DNA of 64,000 nt from Tanypteryx hageni (Eukaryota; Arthropoda; Insecta; Odonata; Petaluridae), in contig CM054117.1 in NCBI GenBank assembly GCA_028673005.1, positions 50,733,370 through 50,797,369 on the forward strand, given 5' to 3'. The notes below the pieces were generated by a model, which had not been told where the DNA came from, ran no database searches, and was given only the letters and a program-made list of their open reading frames with translations. Positions within the stretch are counted from its first letter, which is position 1; every line of letters begins with the position of its first letter. Of the stretch, positions 25,006-36,869 are shown piece by piece. Both the position numbers and the translations under genes were made by a program.

Positions 25006-25696
25006 CTGATGTGGCCACCACATGACTTTCTCCATACCTGTAATATTTCTAAAAATTCCAAATAGGTTAAATGTTAATAAATATTTTAAGGAACTGCGAG
25101 AAAATTTTAGACTTTACAAAGAACAAATAAACTCAAACCATAGCCTTCTGATATTGGATATAGCCACAAAGCTACAACAATTAAAAAAATAAAAAGGAGC
25201 GTTACTAAGACGTAACTATGCGTCAATTGTTAACAATAGTCTTCGGCAGGTGGCGTGGTGGTGGCAGCTAAAAATATAAGATATCTCTTAAACAATGCAT
25301 TATATGGGAGAATGTTTCAAACAAAGGTTGTGGAAAATTAAATTTCCTACAACTTTTATTCCATTATATTTTTACATGTATCAAATATTAAAGCACATAT
25401 ATTTAAAAATAACGGATAAGTGACAAGAGTAAACACCCACATTCGATTGACCGATTTTTACCAAAAAATAATTAGTTCTTGTAACTTTTATAAAAATGTT
25501 AATTATAAAATTTTGTGTTGACCTGCGTAATAGTTTTTGGGTTAGAGTACATAAAAAAAGCTTTTACATACACAAAGACATCATCGAAAAACGTGTTCAG
25601 AGGACCTCAAAACGTGTATTTCCCTTTGTAATCTCGAAATCGATTTTTTCATGAAAACAATACTTTCTTCTCCTATACTACGTATGGAGAAAGTAA
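25006..25696 (-). mobile_element. Repeat family X, copy 2 (minus), chimeric with RTE fragment
   Basis: Read on the minus strand, it begins at 25696 with the X terminus ('actttctccatacgtag') and ends at 25006 with 'ccacatcag'. All internal X blocks are present. Near the 3' end, however, the stretch that other copies fill with 'ccggaagtaaatattgac' is replaced by an RTE endonuclease relic (25080-25196). Confidence 0.75.
25080..25196 (+). pseudogene. RTE endonuclease fragment inside an X element
   Basis: The plus-strand reading 'SNHSLLILDIATKLQQLKK' matches 'SDHSLLILDVSTKLKQIRK' of the RTE copy at 53154-53750. That is the conserved SDH box at the end of the apurinic-type endonuclease domain, so the active-site Asp is Asn here. 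Upstream similarity fades within 20 codons. Confidence 0.65.
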
Positions 25697-25699
25697 AAA

Positions 25700-25999
25700 T
25701 GGAAAAATGACAAAAGTAAACACCCACTTTCGGTTGACCGATCTTTACGAAAAACTAATCAGTTCTTTTCCGTATAACAAAACCGTCGAACATAAAATTT
25801 CGCGTTGATCTGATTAATAGTTTTTGAGTTAGAGCACCCACAAAATTCCGGTCACACACACAGACGCACCCACAGACAGCATCAATAAAATAGCCAAAAC
25901 GTGTTCAGGGACCTTAAAACATGTATTTCCGTTGAAATCTCGAATTCGATGTTTTCATGAAAACAATACTTTCTCTATACTTCATACATGGAGAAAGTA
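25700..25999 (-). mobile_element. Repeat family X, copy 3 (minus, partial)
   Basis: Directly follows copy 2 in the same orientation. It holds only the terminal-hairpin half: from 'actttctccatg' at 25999 through 'gtgggtgctctaactc' to 'gtgtttacttttgtc'. The remainder is missing, so this is a truncated tandem partner. Confidence 0.7.
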
Positions 26000-26006
26000 A
26001 AAATGA

Positions 26007-26180
26007 GTATTCAGTGACATACATATATGCACAAAGATACACACAGGAGAAGATATAGAGAAACGAGAGATATTAGTAAGAGGAGCGGAAACATAAGAAG
26101 AGAGAGGGAAAATGAGTGGGTGCTAGAGAAGGGTGAGAAAAATAGAAAAAATGGCGAGAACTGAAGGAGAAACATAGAAT
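26007..26180. repeat. Duplicated purine-rich block, unit 1
   Basis: About 145 bp match 26905-27056 with about 90% identity by eye, sharing 'cgagagatattagtaag'-type text and 'gaactgaaggagaaa'. The units are about 900 bp apart in the same orientation. Confidence 0.7.
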
Positions 26181-26480
26181 AAATAGGAGGAGATGAGGGT
26201 GGGATGCAAGGACGTTAAAAGGAGAACGAGGGAAATCAATACGAAAGGAGGTTGGCGTGAGCGGATGGATGAAGAAACGACTCCCAAAAGAGGAATTGGT
26301 CGAGAAGGAATCAGGAGGAGAGAGAGAGATACAGGAGGAAGAGAGAGAGAGGAGTGGATAATGGATAGGGAGGAAAGGGAGGTTACCAGAGGAAGTGCGG
26401 CGCGACGAAGAGGAGACAAATAAAAAGAGGGAGACGATGGTGAGGGAGGGGAGATGGAGGAGGGGGCCGGGAGAGAAAGA
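26181..26480. repeat. Purine-rich low-complexity tract
   Basis: A G/A-dominated stretch with (GAGA)n runs; the frames on either strand are compositional. Confidence 0.75.
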
Positions 26481-26904
26481 GAGCAGGGTCAGGGGGTGGG
26501 TTTTTAATAGGATGGACGGAACGAGCTCTCGGCAGAATTGAAAGGGAAGTAAGGTTGCTTTGGAGACAAATAGGCTGTATGAGGCGGAATTCGATATTGG
26601 AAGGAACTTGTGATTAACGTCGGCAAGACGTTTGTGAAAAGCTGCTTCCTTCTTTAACGACCAAATCGAAAGGGTGTCGACTTCCTGAAAGATGGTGGAA
26701 GAACTCGTTGAGAGGGGTTTTAGGTAAAGGTTGTTAGGGCTGTGTTACTTGTTGTGCTCTCATTGTCAATTTATTTTAAGCTTTGTAGAGGTAAATATCC
26801 CGCGTGGAACTAATTTTTACCTCTTTTATCCACGCGCTGCACGCAACGCGAGTCGAAGGTGTATTTATTTCAGGGGAGATATAATCGAGAAATAATTACA
26901 TTCA

Positions 26905-27056
26905 GTGACAAAGATACAGACAAGAGAAGATAAAGAGAAGCGAGAGATATTGGTAAGAGGAGCGGAAACATAAGAAGAGAGAGAGAAAATGAGGGGGTGC
27001 TAGAGAAGGGTGAGAAGAATAGAAAAAAGGGCGAGAACTGAAGGAGAAATATAATA
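26905..27056. repeat. Duplicated purine-rich block, unit 2
   Basis: Second copy of the block at 26007-26180. The intervening 700 bp are not duplicated. Confidence 0.7.
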
Positions 27057-30000
27057 TATATCGAGATATAATATTTCCGTAATCCTTTATTTCAACGGTA
27101 ATTGGCACTGATAAAGAATATTTAAAAATATATCGTTCAAATTTACTAAGTAGTTTGAACTTGTGCGTAAGCAAAATTTACATATATGATCGAAATTAAT
27201 AAATTAAAGACATTAATTTTAATGGAATTTTGATTTTTTTATTTTGATCATCACTTCCTTCTCAATGTTTGCGCACTACATTCTATTCCTCTACGGTCCC
27301 TTTTAACGTGGTGAATTTCATGTTAACTTAATCCTGTATCTATCGTATTATAATTAATTATAACAGTAATATAAATGATTGAAAATGTTACTATAAATCT
27401 AAATAAGTGTAGTATTAATACGTGTAATATTAATCAGGCCCTTCAAGAGGGCGGGAGGGCCATTTGGCTCGGGCCTCAAGCTCAAGGGGGTCTCAAATTT
27501 TAACACTTGTTCAGAGATGAATTTATGCACAGGCGCAGGAGGCGCAAGCTGGGGGCCTCGTCGAAAAAAAGGCCTCACCAAATGTCCATTTTAGCCTAAA
27601 ACCTTATGTTTCTCTTCCTTTCCGAAAAGCTGAAGTGACATTGCACGTAACTTAGGTGTTTCATCAATTATTAATGAATTTGCAGAAACAAAGGCTAGAA
27701 AAGCATTTCTTAAATAAGAAGTTATTCAAATTTATTTATCTTTTAATCCATTGAAATATCAACAATTAATTCTGAATAGGAAATGCCAAAAAGAAACATA
27801 AAATACGATTTTCTTACTTTGTTCTTGCAGGACGTTCCAGTTTTACGTAACCCAACCCCCAGTTTTTGCATAACCCTCAATTAGATCCCCCTCTCTCCTC
27901 TTATGCAACGGACAGAATTTTTCAGTTTGCACTCATTGTTGTTAATTTTCTCAACATTTCAATGTGGTCTTCATTATTGGATGTGTAGAAAGCACTCTAA
28001 GCAAAACTTTTTTTCGGATTATATCTTTCTTTAAGGGGTCAGAATTTTTAATGAAAGAGTGCTACATAGTACAAGCTTGAACTCCCTACTCCCAATGCAA
28101 CTCGCTGTAACCATTCAACGAATTCCGGCCATCAAATTGGGTTACGTAATGCTTAAACGCTTCCTTATGGGAATATTTTTCTTTTTATTACGGCGAGGGA
28201 CTTCAAAATCTGGAAGTGGCCCGGTCTTCTCTGAGCCTCTCGGAGGGGCTGCTACGACAGTCTACTTTGCAGAAAAAATGTGTAAAATAATACCTTAAGA
28301 ACAAAACTACCTCAGCGAAAGAAATTAACGTTCGTTTTAAAAATTTCGCTGCTTCCTTGTTTGTAGAATTCGTGCGCCAGCCGTATACAACCATTAAAAA
28401 TAATTTCATGGCACTCGGCGTTCTTCTTTAAGATAAATGTTTTTCAAACTGTCACACAAATAATTCTTCCCTTATTACATTTCACGGGAGACATTTTATG
28501 ATTTTGTAAAAAATTTCCCTCCTTGGAAAAGATGGATTGCGATACCGGGGGCCCCATAACAAACTTCGGAGGAAGACGATGGAGGTGGAAGGAAAAAGGG
28601 TGAACCCTAGTTGGCACGAGGAGAGGAATAAACGCATAAAAGGGGTCGGGAGGTTAAAAATGCGAAGGAGGACACAAAGAGTTGGGGAGGAGGGTGAAGA
28701 CCCGCTCTGATGAAATGGTCTTCTTTTGGCGGTAAATGAATCAGTTGGTTCTCACAGTTCCCTTGATGAAAGTCCGCTGGAATGCCGCTGATTAATTGCT
28801 TAATTTTAGCGAGGTCCCGCCGACTTTGTTTACAAGTGTACGAGGTCCCTTTTATTATAATCCTTGATGGGAAACACCCGTGGGAGCTGGTGGAGGACAA
28901 TGAGGAAGGTGGCAGAATAAGTGGGGGTGGAGGAGAGGCTGTAGGCGATTGCCTTGCCACCCTTTGGGACTCGTTGGGAGAAAATGCTAATATCGAGCGG
29001 CGAAAGTGCGAAGGAAGCCACCGATCGACTTGAAAAAGGAGATTGCGATGAATTTCCGAAGGGGAAGTGTCGTACGGCGAAATTAGGAATGCGAAGGTGA
29101 ACGATCTGATCTTTCTGGGCGTGTAAAAATGTCTCAGTTTCCGCGATGTACATCCATTTCTAGCATTGCGTGGGTCATACCTTCCCAAAAACGACCATTA
29201 GGAACAAAATGGTGGAATTTTCTCATGGAAGATAGACGAGTTTACACTTTGCGCGCTTTTTCCACGTGCAACGGTTTAGCTTATGATGCATTCAGAATTG
29301 CTTCCTTCGTTATTCATCATACCCATTGAGTCAAAATGAAACATTTTGTGGATTTTTAATGCTTGGAGACGGTTTCGAAACCGTGCTAAACTGATAACGC
29401 GTAAAGGGAAACCGTCCAAAACAAGGGTTGCTGAATTTTTTCTATTCAATATCCTCCCAGAGATACGTTCCGATATTTTAAAACATCTCACCCACTCGAG
29501 TTAAGAATAAGGGGTAGAAAGTCACGCAATGGCCAAAATTTCGGAAGTAATGGCTATGTAAATGGCATGAGAACTGTTAGGTCTGCTTTATCACTTAGCT
29601 CGTTCCGTAAATTTCAATGTCCGTGTAAATGTATGTTTCTGCGTTTTAATACAATAGATAATTATCGGTCGTGATTTGCCGCAGAAACAAAATTAATAGA
29701 ATGCGTCTGTCTTCACCGATGGAAGATTCTGCGATCTACCTACGACGAATTACTACTGATGAGATCTGCTTTTGTAGCCAAAATGCCTTAGATTTTAGCT
29801 TCCTTTTTATGACAATTGGAGAGTAATAGCCTCTCAATTCGTTTTTAGCACTTCTTCACCGGTTTAAATATTCTCATAAGTCCGGGATATTTTTCAATTC
29901 TTTTTAATGAAATTCAAAAACTTATTCTTTTTAGGTGACAGTGGGGTGTATTTTTCAACTCCCTTTCGGTCATATATATATATACAGGTTTTAATGGAAC

Positions 30001-30740
30001 ATCTAAATGGGTGCCAACCACAACCAGAATTACATGTATCTCGATTTATACGATTATCATCTCCTGTTTTAAAACTTCCTCATCTTGTCCTTCCTTTATT
30101 TGTAAATGAACTAATTTACTCTCGTGAAAAACGTTAATCTCCTAGGAAACGTCTTTTCGGACCATTTTCGTGTGGGTAAAGCAAATATTTGCTCGGCCGT
30201 AGACGTGCTGCGCGGTTAAATTATGCGTTCTTTGTTATCCACGCTACGCCACATGCACACGTTCGATTCTAGATGCAAATTTATAAGGGCAAAAAATTTT
30301 CTTTACGCAATGGGCGAAAAGGATTGCTTTCAACCACTTTTGGAACAGGAAACTTGAATAATTTAAAGACGTCCAAATTGGAAGTGAACAATAATAATGG
30401 GGCGGTCTGGTGGGAAATTTAAAAAGAAATGAAAACGCCTGCGTCTTTGCCGAGAGATACGAATTTTCATTTCGTTATCTATCAATTTTAAGATCTCTTT
30501 TAATCGTGCTAGAAAAATTGAGTTTCAATTAATAAGGAATCAATTCATCATAAATTATTCTAAAATTCTTCATCTTATTTACTATTTATTGCTTTTTTAT
30601 GTCCAGGTTTTACCTTTGAGTCGCAATATTTCCAATTTACATTGCATTTTCCAAAATCTTCGTAGTTTTGGCACTAAGCTCAATTTACTTTGGAAATGTG
30701 ATTCAGAAGAACGATTCTAAAAGCTGAAGTGAGGGCAAAT
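27057..30740. other. Unannotated DNA
   Basis: The longest frame is 28607-29188 on the minus strand (193 codons), Ser/Pro-rich and without a recognisable domain. Base composition is more even between about 28500 and 29400 than in its surroundings, so a host exon is possible but unsupported. 27430-27600 is GC-rich with 'gggccatttggctcggg' and may be a transposon relic. Confidence 0.4.
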
Positions 30741-30742
30741 TT

Positions 30743-31040
30743 TCTATCTAATATATCAAATTGAATGTCTTTTTGTTTATCTGTTCCCTAAACATTCTCA
30801 CGCCCTTTGACCTATCGGGACAAACTTTGCAAAGTGACTTCCTATGACCCTACGGGTAACATTGGGTACCCGGGAACCACCCCGCACAGACAGACAGATG
30901 GATACACAGCTGGTCGTCATATATCGATTTGTTTTCTTTATGACGGTGTAGCCCCCGCACAGACAGACAGACGGATATACAGCGGGTCCTCATATATCGA
31001 TTTGTTTTCTTTGACTTATGTGATTTAAAAGAATAAACAC
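30743..31040 (+). mobile_element. Possible Helitron 5' end with internal tandem repeat
   Basis: 'tctatctaatatatcaaatt' followed by 'gaatgtctttttgttt' resembles Helitron 5' ends, which start with TC and soon carry a TGTCT-rich stretch. No matching plus-strand 3' end lies nearby, so this may be a fragment. It contains the tandem repeat at 30879-31013. Confidence 0.35.
30879..31013. repeat. Two-copy tandem repeat of about 62 bp
   Basis: Units at about 30879-30940 and 30952-31013 share 'ccccgcacagacagacaga' and 'catatatcgatttgttttct' with only a few differences, separated by 11 bp. Confidence 0.85.
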
Positions 31041-31558
31041 TATGAATTAATCATAATATCGTAGTTTGATTTTTAAATTTTCAGAAATCGCGACGCTCTA
31101 AGTTTCTATAAATTGACGGATACACAGAACTGAAAGCGTTAAATTATAATAATGGAATTTGACATTTATGTATCGTACATTTTTATACCTAAGTTTAGAT
31201 ACATCCCACTCAACAGAAGTAGGATTTAAAAGCAGAACAAAGGAAAGAGGAGGGAGAAGGAGGTATAAGGAGAACAAGGGCATGGGAGGTTGGACATAAA
31301 TTGAGTGTTGAAATGAGAGTTCAAGTGTTCAAGATGAGTTCTAAGAGAAGACTGGAGGATACAAGGAAGTTCATAGATGAGAAGGAAGGGATCAATACTG
31401 AGGTTGTGCTGAGGAGCTAGGGAATTCGAAAGTAATGTAAAGGATGAAGTTCCTTAGGGTTAGGTGGGGGTTATAGAAAGAAATGAAATACGTATGTAAG
31501 TAATGATCTTCTCTCTGAAGGTACGACGAAAAGCGTGTTTCTGTGCATTATTCTTGCA

Positions 31559-31585
31559 CTAGTGTATTGCCCGTCATATGACGGG
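31559..31585 (-). mobile_element. Helitron-like 3' terminus (minus)
   Basis: On the minus strand a perfect hairpin, cccgtcatatgacggg (31570-31585), is followed by a short spacer and CTAG at 31562-31559, then T. Hairpin plus CTRR next to T is the diagnostic 3' end of Helitrons. The extent of the element to higher coordinates is unclear; the LINE at 31797 may interrupt it. Confidence 0.6.
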
Positions 31586-31796
31586 TGTCAGTTACTATAT
31601 GGTTGAGAAACCCGTCGTAAGTAATGAGTAAGTAATCGTAACTCAGTATTATGGATAACCACAAAATTAGTTTATTTTTCTGGTCTTATCGCACTTTAAA
31701 ATTCAACGGGGAACTTAAACATGAATAATAACAGCTGTAATTATTGATTAATAGCCGGTATTTAACTTGCCAAAATAGATTCAGGCACTCAGGTGC

Positions 31797-33759
31797 TTAA
31801 AGTCTATTAAGTTCAAACATCACGGAGTATATGGAATTTCTATAGAAATGCTTAATAAACTCAACCCTTATATCCTGCCGGCAATTACTGACATCATAAA
31901 CACATCACTAATGCAAGATAAATTTCCTTCACAGTGGGAAAATGCTATGGCCATTCCTCTTCCAATAAAATAAGCTCCAGAAAATTTAAACGATCACAGG
32001 CCTATAAGTATTTTACCAATGCTATCTAAGGTCTTAGAAAGATTTGGTCCACGAGCAACTGACTGACTTCCTCCAATGACGCAATCTTTTAGATCCTTTA
32101 CAATCTGGATTTATAAAACACCACAGCACATACACTGCTCTTTTAAAAATAACTGACGATATACGCGCAGCGATGGACACAGAAAATTACAATTCTAACA
32201 TGAGTCGACTTTTATGAGGCATTCGATTCGATCGAGAAAGATCTCCTCATGGACAAACTCCAAGGCATGGGTTTCTCGCGTACTACGTTAGATTGGCTCT
32301 CATCTTACCTAAATAACCGTCACCACAAATTAACTCTAAATATTTCTCCTCTTGGCTCCCCGTCACCAGAGGCGTCCACAAGGATCAATTCTCGACCCTC
32401 TTTTGTTCTCCATTTACATTAATGACATCTCTACGGCAATTGCATCGTGCTCCTCTCACCTTTACGTCGACGATCTTCAGATCTATATAAATTCAAAAAC
32501 CTCAGAACTTTCAGACGCCCTTAGTAAGCTGAATGCGGACCTTAAATAACTAACCGATTGGAGCAGTTATTATGTCCTAAAAATGAATCCATCTAAATCA
32601 CAAGCTATTTTGATAGGTTATTCAAAGCTCCTTTCCCCCATCAATTTCGATATTGACTGTCTGCAAGTTATGTACCCATCCAGTTCTTTAAAACTGTAAA
32701 AAATCTTGGTCTTATTATAAATGACACACTCGGGTAGACAGACCATATCACGAGTGTTTTTAAAAAAGTAAATTCCTCCCTCTATTCATTGAAGTGACTA
32801 AAAAACTTTCTACCCCAGAATTTAAAGCAAAAACTCGTATCCTCTCTTCTTCTGCCTCACGTAGATTACTGCGACGTGGTCTACAGTGATCTATCAGTAG
32901 AGTTGTCCAATAAAATTAAAAAAACATTAAGTTCTGCGTAAGATTTATTTTTAACATTAAAAAGTCAGATCATATATCTGATTATTACAAAAAGACGCCA
33001 TGGCTTAACTTCGACTCCCGCAGGAAACTTCATATCCTTAATACACTATTTTGGCTACTGTCTTCAAACATTCCCTCTTATCTTTCGTCGAACTATTCCT
33101 TTCTCTCTTCCCTCCACGAAAAAACGCCCGTAGCTCAAGAACGCTAAATATTCCAAGTCATAGAACAAACATTTTCAATAATTCATTTCATGTAACGTCC
33201 TCCAGGCTTTGGAATGAGTTACCTGTAATGACAACAAAGCTAAAGTCACTGGAAGGCTTCCTCAACTCCTGCTTTCTACATTTTATTAACAACAAGTGCT
33301 AAACTGAATGATGTAATTCTATAAATATTTTACTTTCTGCCAGATGGAATCATTGCATTGTAAGCAACTTCTGGTATTTTACATACTGCGACGCTAAAGT
33401 TTATCTAGTGTGGTTTATAATATTTTTTTTAATTTTTATTATATTTTCTCCTTATCTTTTTTCGTCTTTTATTTGTAAAGCAAGCATTTTATATTTGAAA
33501 GTATAAAATGAAATTTCTCCATATTTTTAATTATTCAAAACTGCCTCTGTTGTACTTATCTACATATGTATTATAAGAGAATGTACATGTATATGTATAC
33601 ATAAGGCTACAATGATGTATATTTCTCTCGTTATAACCATTTTTTGTGAATTAACATTATAGATTTTAAAACAAATATTTGTTAAATATGTAAATCCTGA
33701 TGTAAACAAATTGTAATGGTTAGGTGGAAGAGCCTCAACCACGACAATAAAGACATTTT
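31797..33759 (+). mobile_element. Jockey/CR1-like LINE, 5'-truncated and decayed
   Basis: The relic starts in the N-terminal part of the RT ('GISIEMLNKLNPYI', then 'FPSQWENAMAIPLP' and 'NDHRPISILPMLSKVLERF'). It runs through motif B ('RPQGSILDPLLFSIYINDI') and motif C ('LYVDDLQIYI') to a C-terminal domain ('SSRLWNELPVMTTKLKSLEG'). The 3' end has AATAAA at 33746 and then CTTT/CT simple repeat. The endonuclease and gag-like regions are absent. Confidence 0.8.
31818..33302 (+). pseudogene. Jockey/CR1-like reverse transcriptase pseudogene
   Basis: The RT of a non-LTR retrotransposon, broken by many stops and frameshifts. Readable islands lie at 31840-32040, 32352-32549 (motifs B and C, with YVDD where YADD is usual) and 33051-33302 (C-terminal tail ending in a natural-looking stop). 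Motif A at about 32200 is out of frame. The 'PQGSILGPLLF...Y.DDLQIY' pattern points to Jockey/CR1-type elements rather than RTE. Much older than the RTE copies here. Confidence 0.75.
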
Positions 33760-33764
33760 TCTTT

Positions 33765-33990
33765 CTTTCTTTCTTTCTCTCTCTCTGTCTCTTTTCTCCT
33801 ACCTCCCCCTCTCTCATTCCCTCCTGTCACAATCCATATCTCTCCCTCTTTTTCTCCCTCTCCCTCTATCTCTTTCCTCTCTTCCTTTTCTAATCCTATA
33901 CCTCTCTTACTCTCTATGTACCTTCCATTCTATATTCCTTCCTCCCTATCTCCCTCCCCACAACCCCATCTCTCTTACTCTACATCTATG
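33765..33990. repeat. Pyrimidine-rich low-complexity tract
   Basis: C/T-only stretch forming the variable simple-repeat core of H1; the same type of tract sits at the same place in H2 and H3. Confidence 0.85.
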
Positions 33991-34366
33991 TAGTCGTATA
34001 GATAAGCAAAAGAATCCAAACTAAATCCCAGTCCCATTAGAATTAAATAATTTAGCGAAAAATCCTACGGTAATTTGAGACAATCTATGCACTAGTATAT
34101 ATTACACGCATGCGGGTTGTGACAGCAATTGATTCTCGAAGTTGAACAAAGACATGGTCGGCAAGGCAATATCTCGTTTGAAAGCCGATATTTTCCCAAA
34201 ATATGTGATTTAAATGTTTAATATGAGAGATTTCGAACGGTATTTAATTTTTATACCTCAATCAAACATTTCTGCGAAAGTTCAACCTTCCACCTACTCG
34301 GTAAATTTGTTTAAAATGATGACGTCAGCGTTATACACAAACACATCTAAGCTTTTATTATAGTAA
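33765..34366 (-). mobile_element. Helitron-like non-autonomous element H1 (minus)
   Basis: The reverse complement matches H3 (59815-60881): 'aacgctgacgtcatc', 'cgaaatctctcatatt', 'atattttgggaaaatatc', 'gggactgggatttagtttgg', then a purine tract. It is truncated at the pyrimidine tract next to the LINE end, so its terminal hairpin is missing. Its 5' end abuts the 3' terminus of H2 at 34367, giving a head-to-tail pair. Confidence 0.6.
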
Positions 34367-34568
34367 CTAGCTTAATTTCCCGTCAAATATGACTGGTATG
34401 CGTGGATTAAGTATTAAATTGATGGTACTTCCCATTCTTCCTCCTTTTCTCTTTTCTCTTCCCTCCCATTCTCCCTCCATCTCCCCCTCTTTGGATAAAT
34501 ATACTTTCTATCCTCAATCTCGCCCAAAAAAGACCATTACTTATCTCTCCCTCCTTCTCTGTCTCCCT

Positions 34569-34605
<37 letters not shown>

Positions 34606-35240
34606 TTTATCTGTCTCCTTCCCTCACTATCTCTCCCTCCTCCCCTGGAAAAATTCACTTCCTGTTCTCAACCTCGCCCTAATAAAGACCATTATCTATC
34701 TATCTCTCCCTTTCCCTTCTTCTCTGTCTCCCACCCTCTCTCTCTCTCCCTCCTGTCTCTCTCCTTTTTTCCTCTCTCCTTACGTATGTAGTATAGGATT
34801 GAGACGAGAATACAATCTCGAGTTTTAACAATGACATGGTCGGCAAGGCAACATATTGGTAAAAAGCTTAAAATTCTCCAATAAATATGATTTAAACGTA
34901 GAACTTTAGCGATTTCGAATCGTAAGCATAATGTAACGTTAAGAATAAGAAACATTCTTTATTTTTCTTTAAAAAGGTCTATGTCCGAAGATTCTAGGTT
35001 AAATACTTCTAATTTTAATTTGAAAAAGAGTAAAAGCCTGTAAGGCGAAAAATTGATTTTTACGTGATATCTTATGAGAAATAGAAATTATCTAATGCAG
35101 CCAAACCCGGGTCTTTTCTGAGGATTCTTTTTTATAAATGGCTTTTACTATAAGAATAAAATATTCCTACCAAATTTCAATGTTCTACCTACTCGGAAAG
35201 TTTGTTAAAAATAGTGTTATAGTCAATCATAGTTCATATT
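34367..35240 (-). mobile_element. Helitron-like non-autonomous element H2 (minus)
   Basis: The 3' end on the minus strand is a GTCATATTTGAC-type hairpin (34379-34396), spacer, CTAG (34370-34367), then T. Next comes the 'cgtggattaagtattaaatt' block shared in inverted form with H3 near 60830, a CT tract (34430-34770), and blocks found in H1, H3 and H4, including 'aaagacccgggt' and 'cacgtaaaaatc'. The 5' end is approximate. No transposase. Confidence 0.65.
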
Positions 35241-36230
35241 AGTCGAGCGTGACCGGATTTCTTAACTCATTATTTAAAGCGAAGCGATTATGCCTCAATA
35301 ATTTGGTTTCTATAGCTACTACATTAGTTTGAAAGAGATTGCATCTACAAACTAGCGGATAGAGGGATGAAAAACCAGAAAATAGTTTGTTTTTTATCCG
35401 CCGTTTGCGGAAAATTTATCATTTTAGGTGATTAAGGACAGTTTTCTATACTTATCAAAGCATTGATTAATCTGTGAATATTTCTAAAGTGCTTGTTGAT
35501 TTGTAAATACCTTATTACTATCTCTTTACGACCTTTTGCAATAAGATTATCAACGGAAAAAACGTTGAGCTAATATGTCCACTCCTACGCTTTTGCTCAA
35601 TTTCTGTCAAAAATCCAATCTTTTGAATAATTATTTTATGTATCACAAACATGCTTACCCTTGAAATATGAAAACTGGATACATTCTGTAATATTCGTTT
35701 GAAATTTAAAAAAACCGTCTGTAGCACAGAGAAACATGTAGCCCGAGGTTTGGAAATATATTTCTCTCCAACTTATTTTCCAAAAATTACATCATTTCTC
35801 AGAAGAAAGTTTTTGTTTATTTTATTATAAAGAAAGTGAAAGGATGAAAAGTCCTCTTTGAGGAAATAATCTATTGTAATAAATATTTATTTTTCCTTAT
35901 AAACATATGCTGGAAGAAACTGGCCCTTAATTTTTTCTGAACGTATTTTACAATTAAAAAATTTTAAAATAACTTTCGACCATTTTTACAATGGAAATTG
36001 CTAGCTGATTTATCTATTTCGTCTTATAATTAATGATCCAATGAAAAATATTATTCTGATACATCGCTGATACCAATTTATATAAGATATACGAATAAAA
36101 TAAGTGTTACATAAATACTCCTTACACGATTTCACATAAAATTTGATTTTTTTTACCGCACAAAAACGAAAACAATGAAACCCGATCTTGATTCCATAAG
36201 CGTCATTAATAAATTTCTTCCTTTTTTATT
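35241..36230. other. Unannotated AT-rich DNA
   Basis: Nothing recognised. Confidence 0.5.
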
Positions 36231-36233
36231 TTT

Positions 36234-36465
36234 ATATATGTGCGTCATATTCCAGGTGAGTGCTTAATTTGATCAGTGTACTATATATTTTTGTTTGCTA
36301 ATGATTATATGATACCTTTTCTTGGCCCAAATAAATAAATAAATAATAAAAAATTTTATATATGTATGTAATATTCCAGCTAAGAGCTTAATTTGATCAG
36401 CGTACTAAATATTTTTGTTTGCTAATGATTATATATTACCTTTTCTCGGCCCAAATAAATAATAT
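36234..36465. repeat. Two-copy tandem duplication of about 115-125 bp
   Basis: Units at about 36234-36350 and 36357-36465 share 'gcttaatttgatcag', 'atatttttgtttgctaatga' and 'ggcccaaataaata' with scattered differences. Confidence 0.85.
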
Positions 36466-36636
36466 AAGCAATATACACAAATTAACTCAAACTCATCAAT
36501 TGAAATGCAAATATTATTGAAATTACAATAGTATTTCAATATAAAATTACTCCCTTCTCATTTAAACGAATGCATTAATGCGGGAACTACTAATCAGGCA
36601 CGAGTATCCGTGGTTTATTTTTCATAGACATGTACA

Positions 36637-36860
36637 GATATCATCATCATCATGCTTCTGTCCGAAGACAGGTTTTAACTGAATCGCTGCCTCCATTTCT
36701 CTCTCTCCCTAGAAGCCTCTTTTATACCTCTATAAGTATTATATCCCTGCTTTATATTATCTAATATTATCCATCCATCCATCGTGTTGTATCCACATCC
36801 AGGCTCTTAATGCAAGAGATACATCTTCCAAAAAAAATGGAAGGCTCGTTTTCAAAAAAT
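36637..36860 (-). pseudogene. RTE-type LINE 3' end with simple-repeat tail
   Basis: The minus strand encodes remnants including 'WMDNI' and 'EREKWRQRFS', the C-terminal signature of RTE-type polyproteins. Next comes 'cctgtcttcggacagaag' and a (TGA)n tail at 36650-36637. The 'tcggacag' motif before the tail is shared with R1 and R3, but the coding part belongs to a different subfamily. Confidence 0.65.
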
Positions 36861-36869
36861 CTCTGTACT

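Noticed and set aside
28607..29188. 193-codon minus-strand frame
   Set aside because: No recognisable domain, no splice or conservation evidence; kept only as a remark in the region entry.
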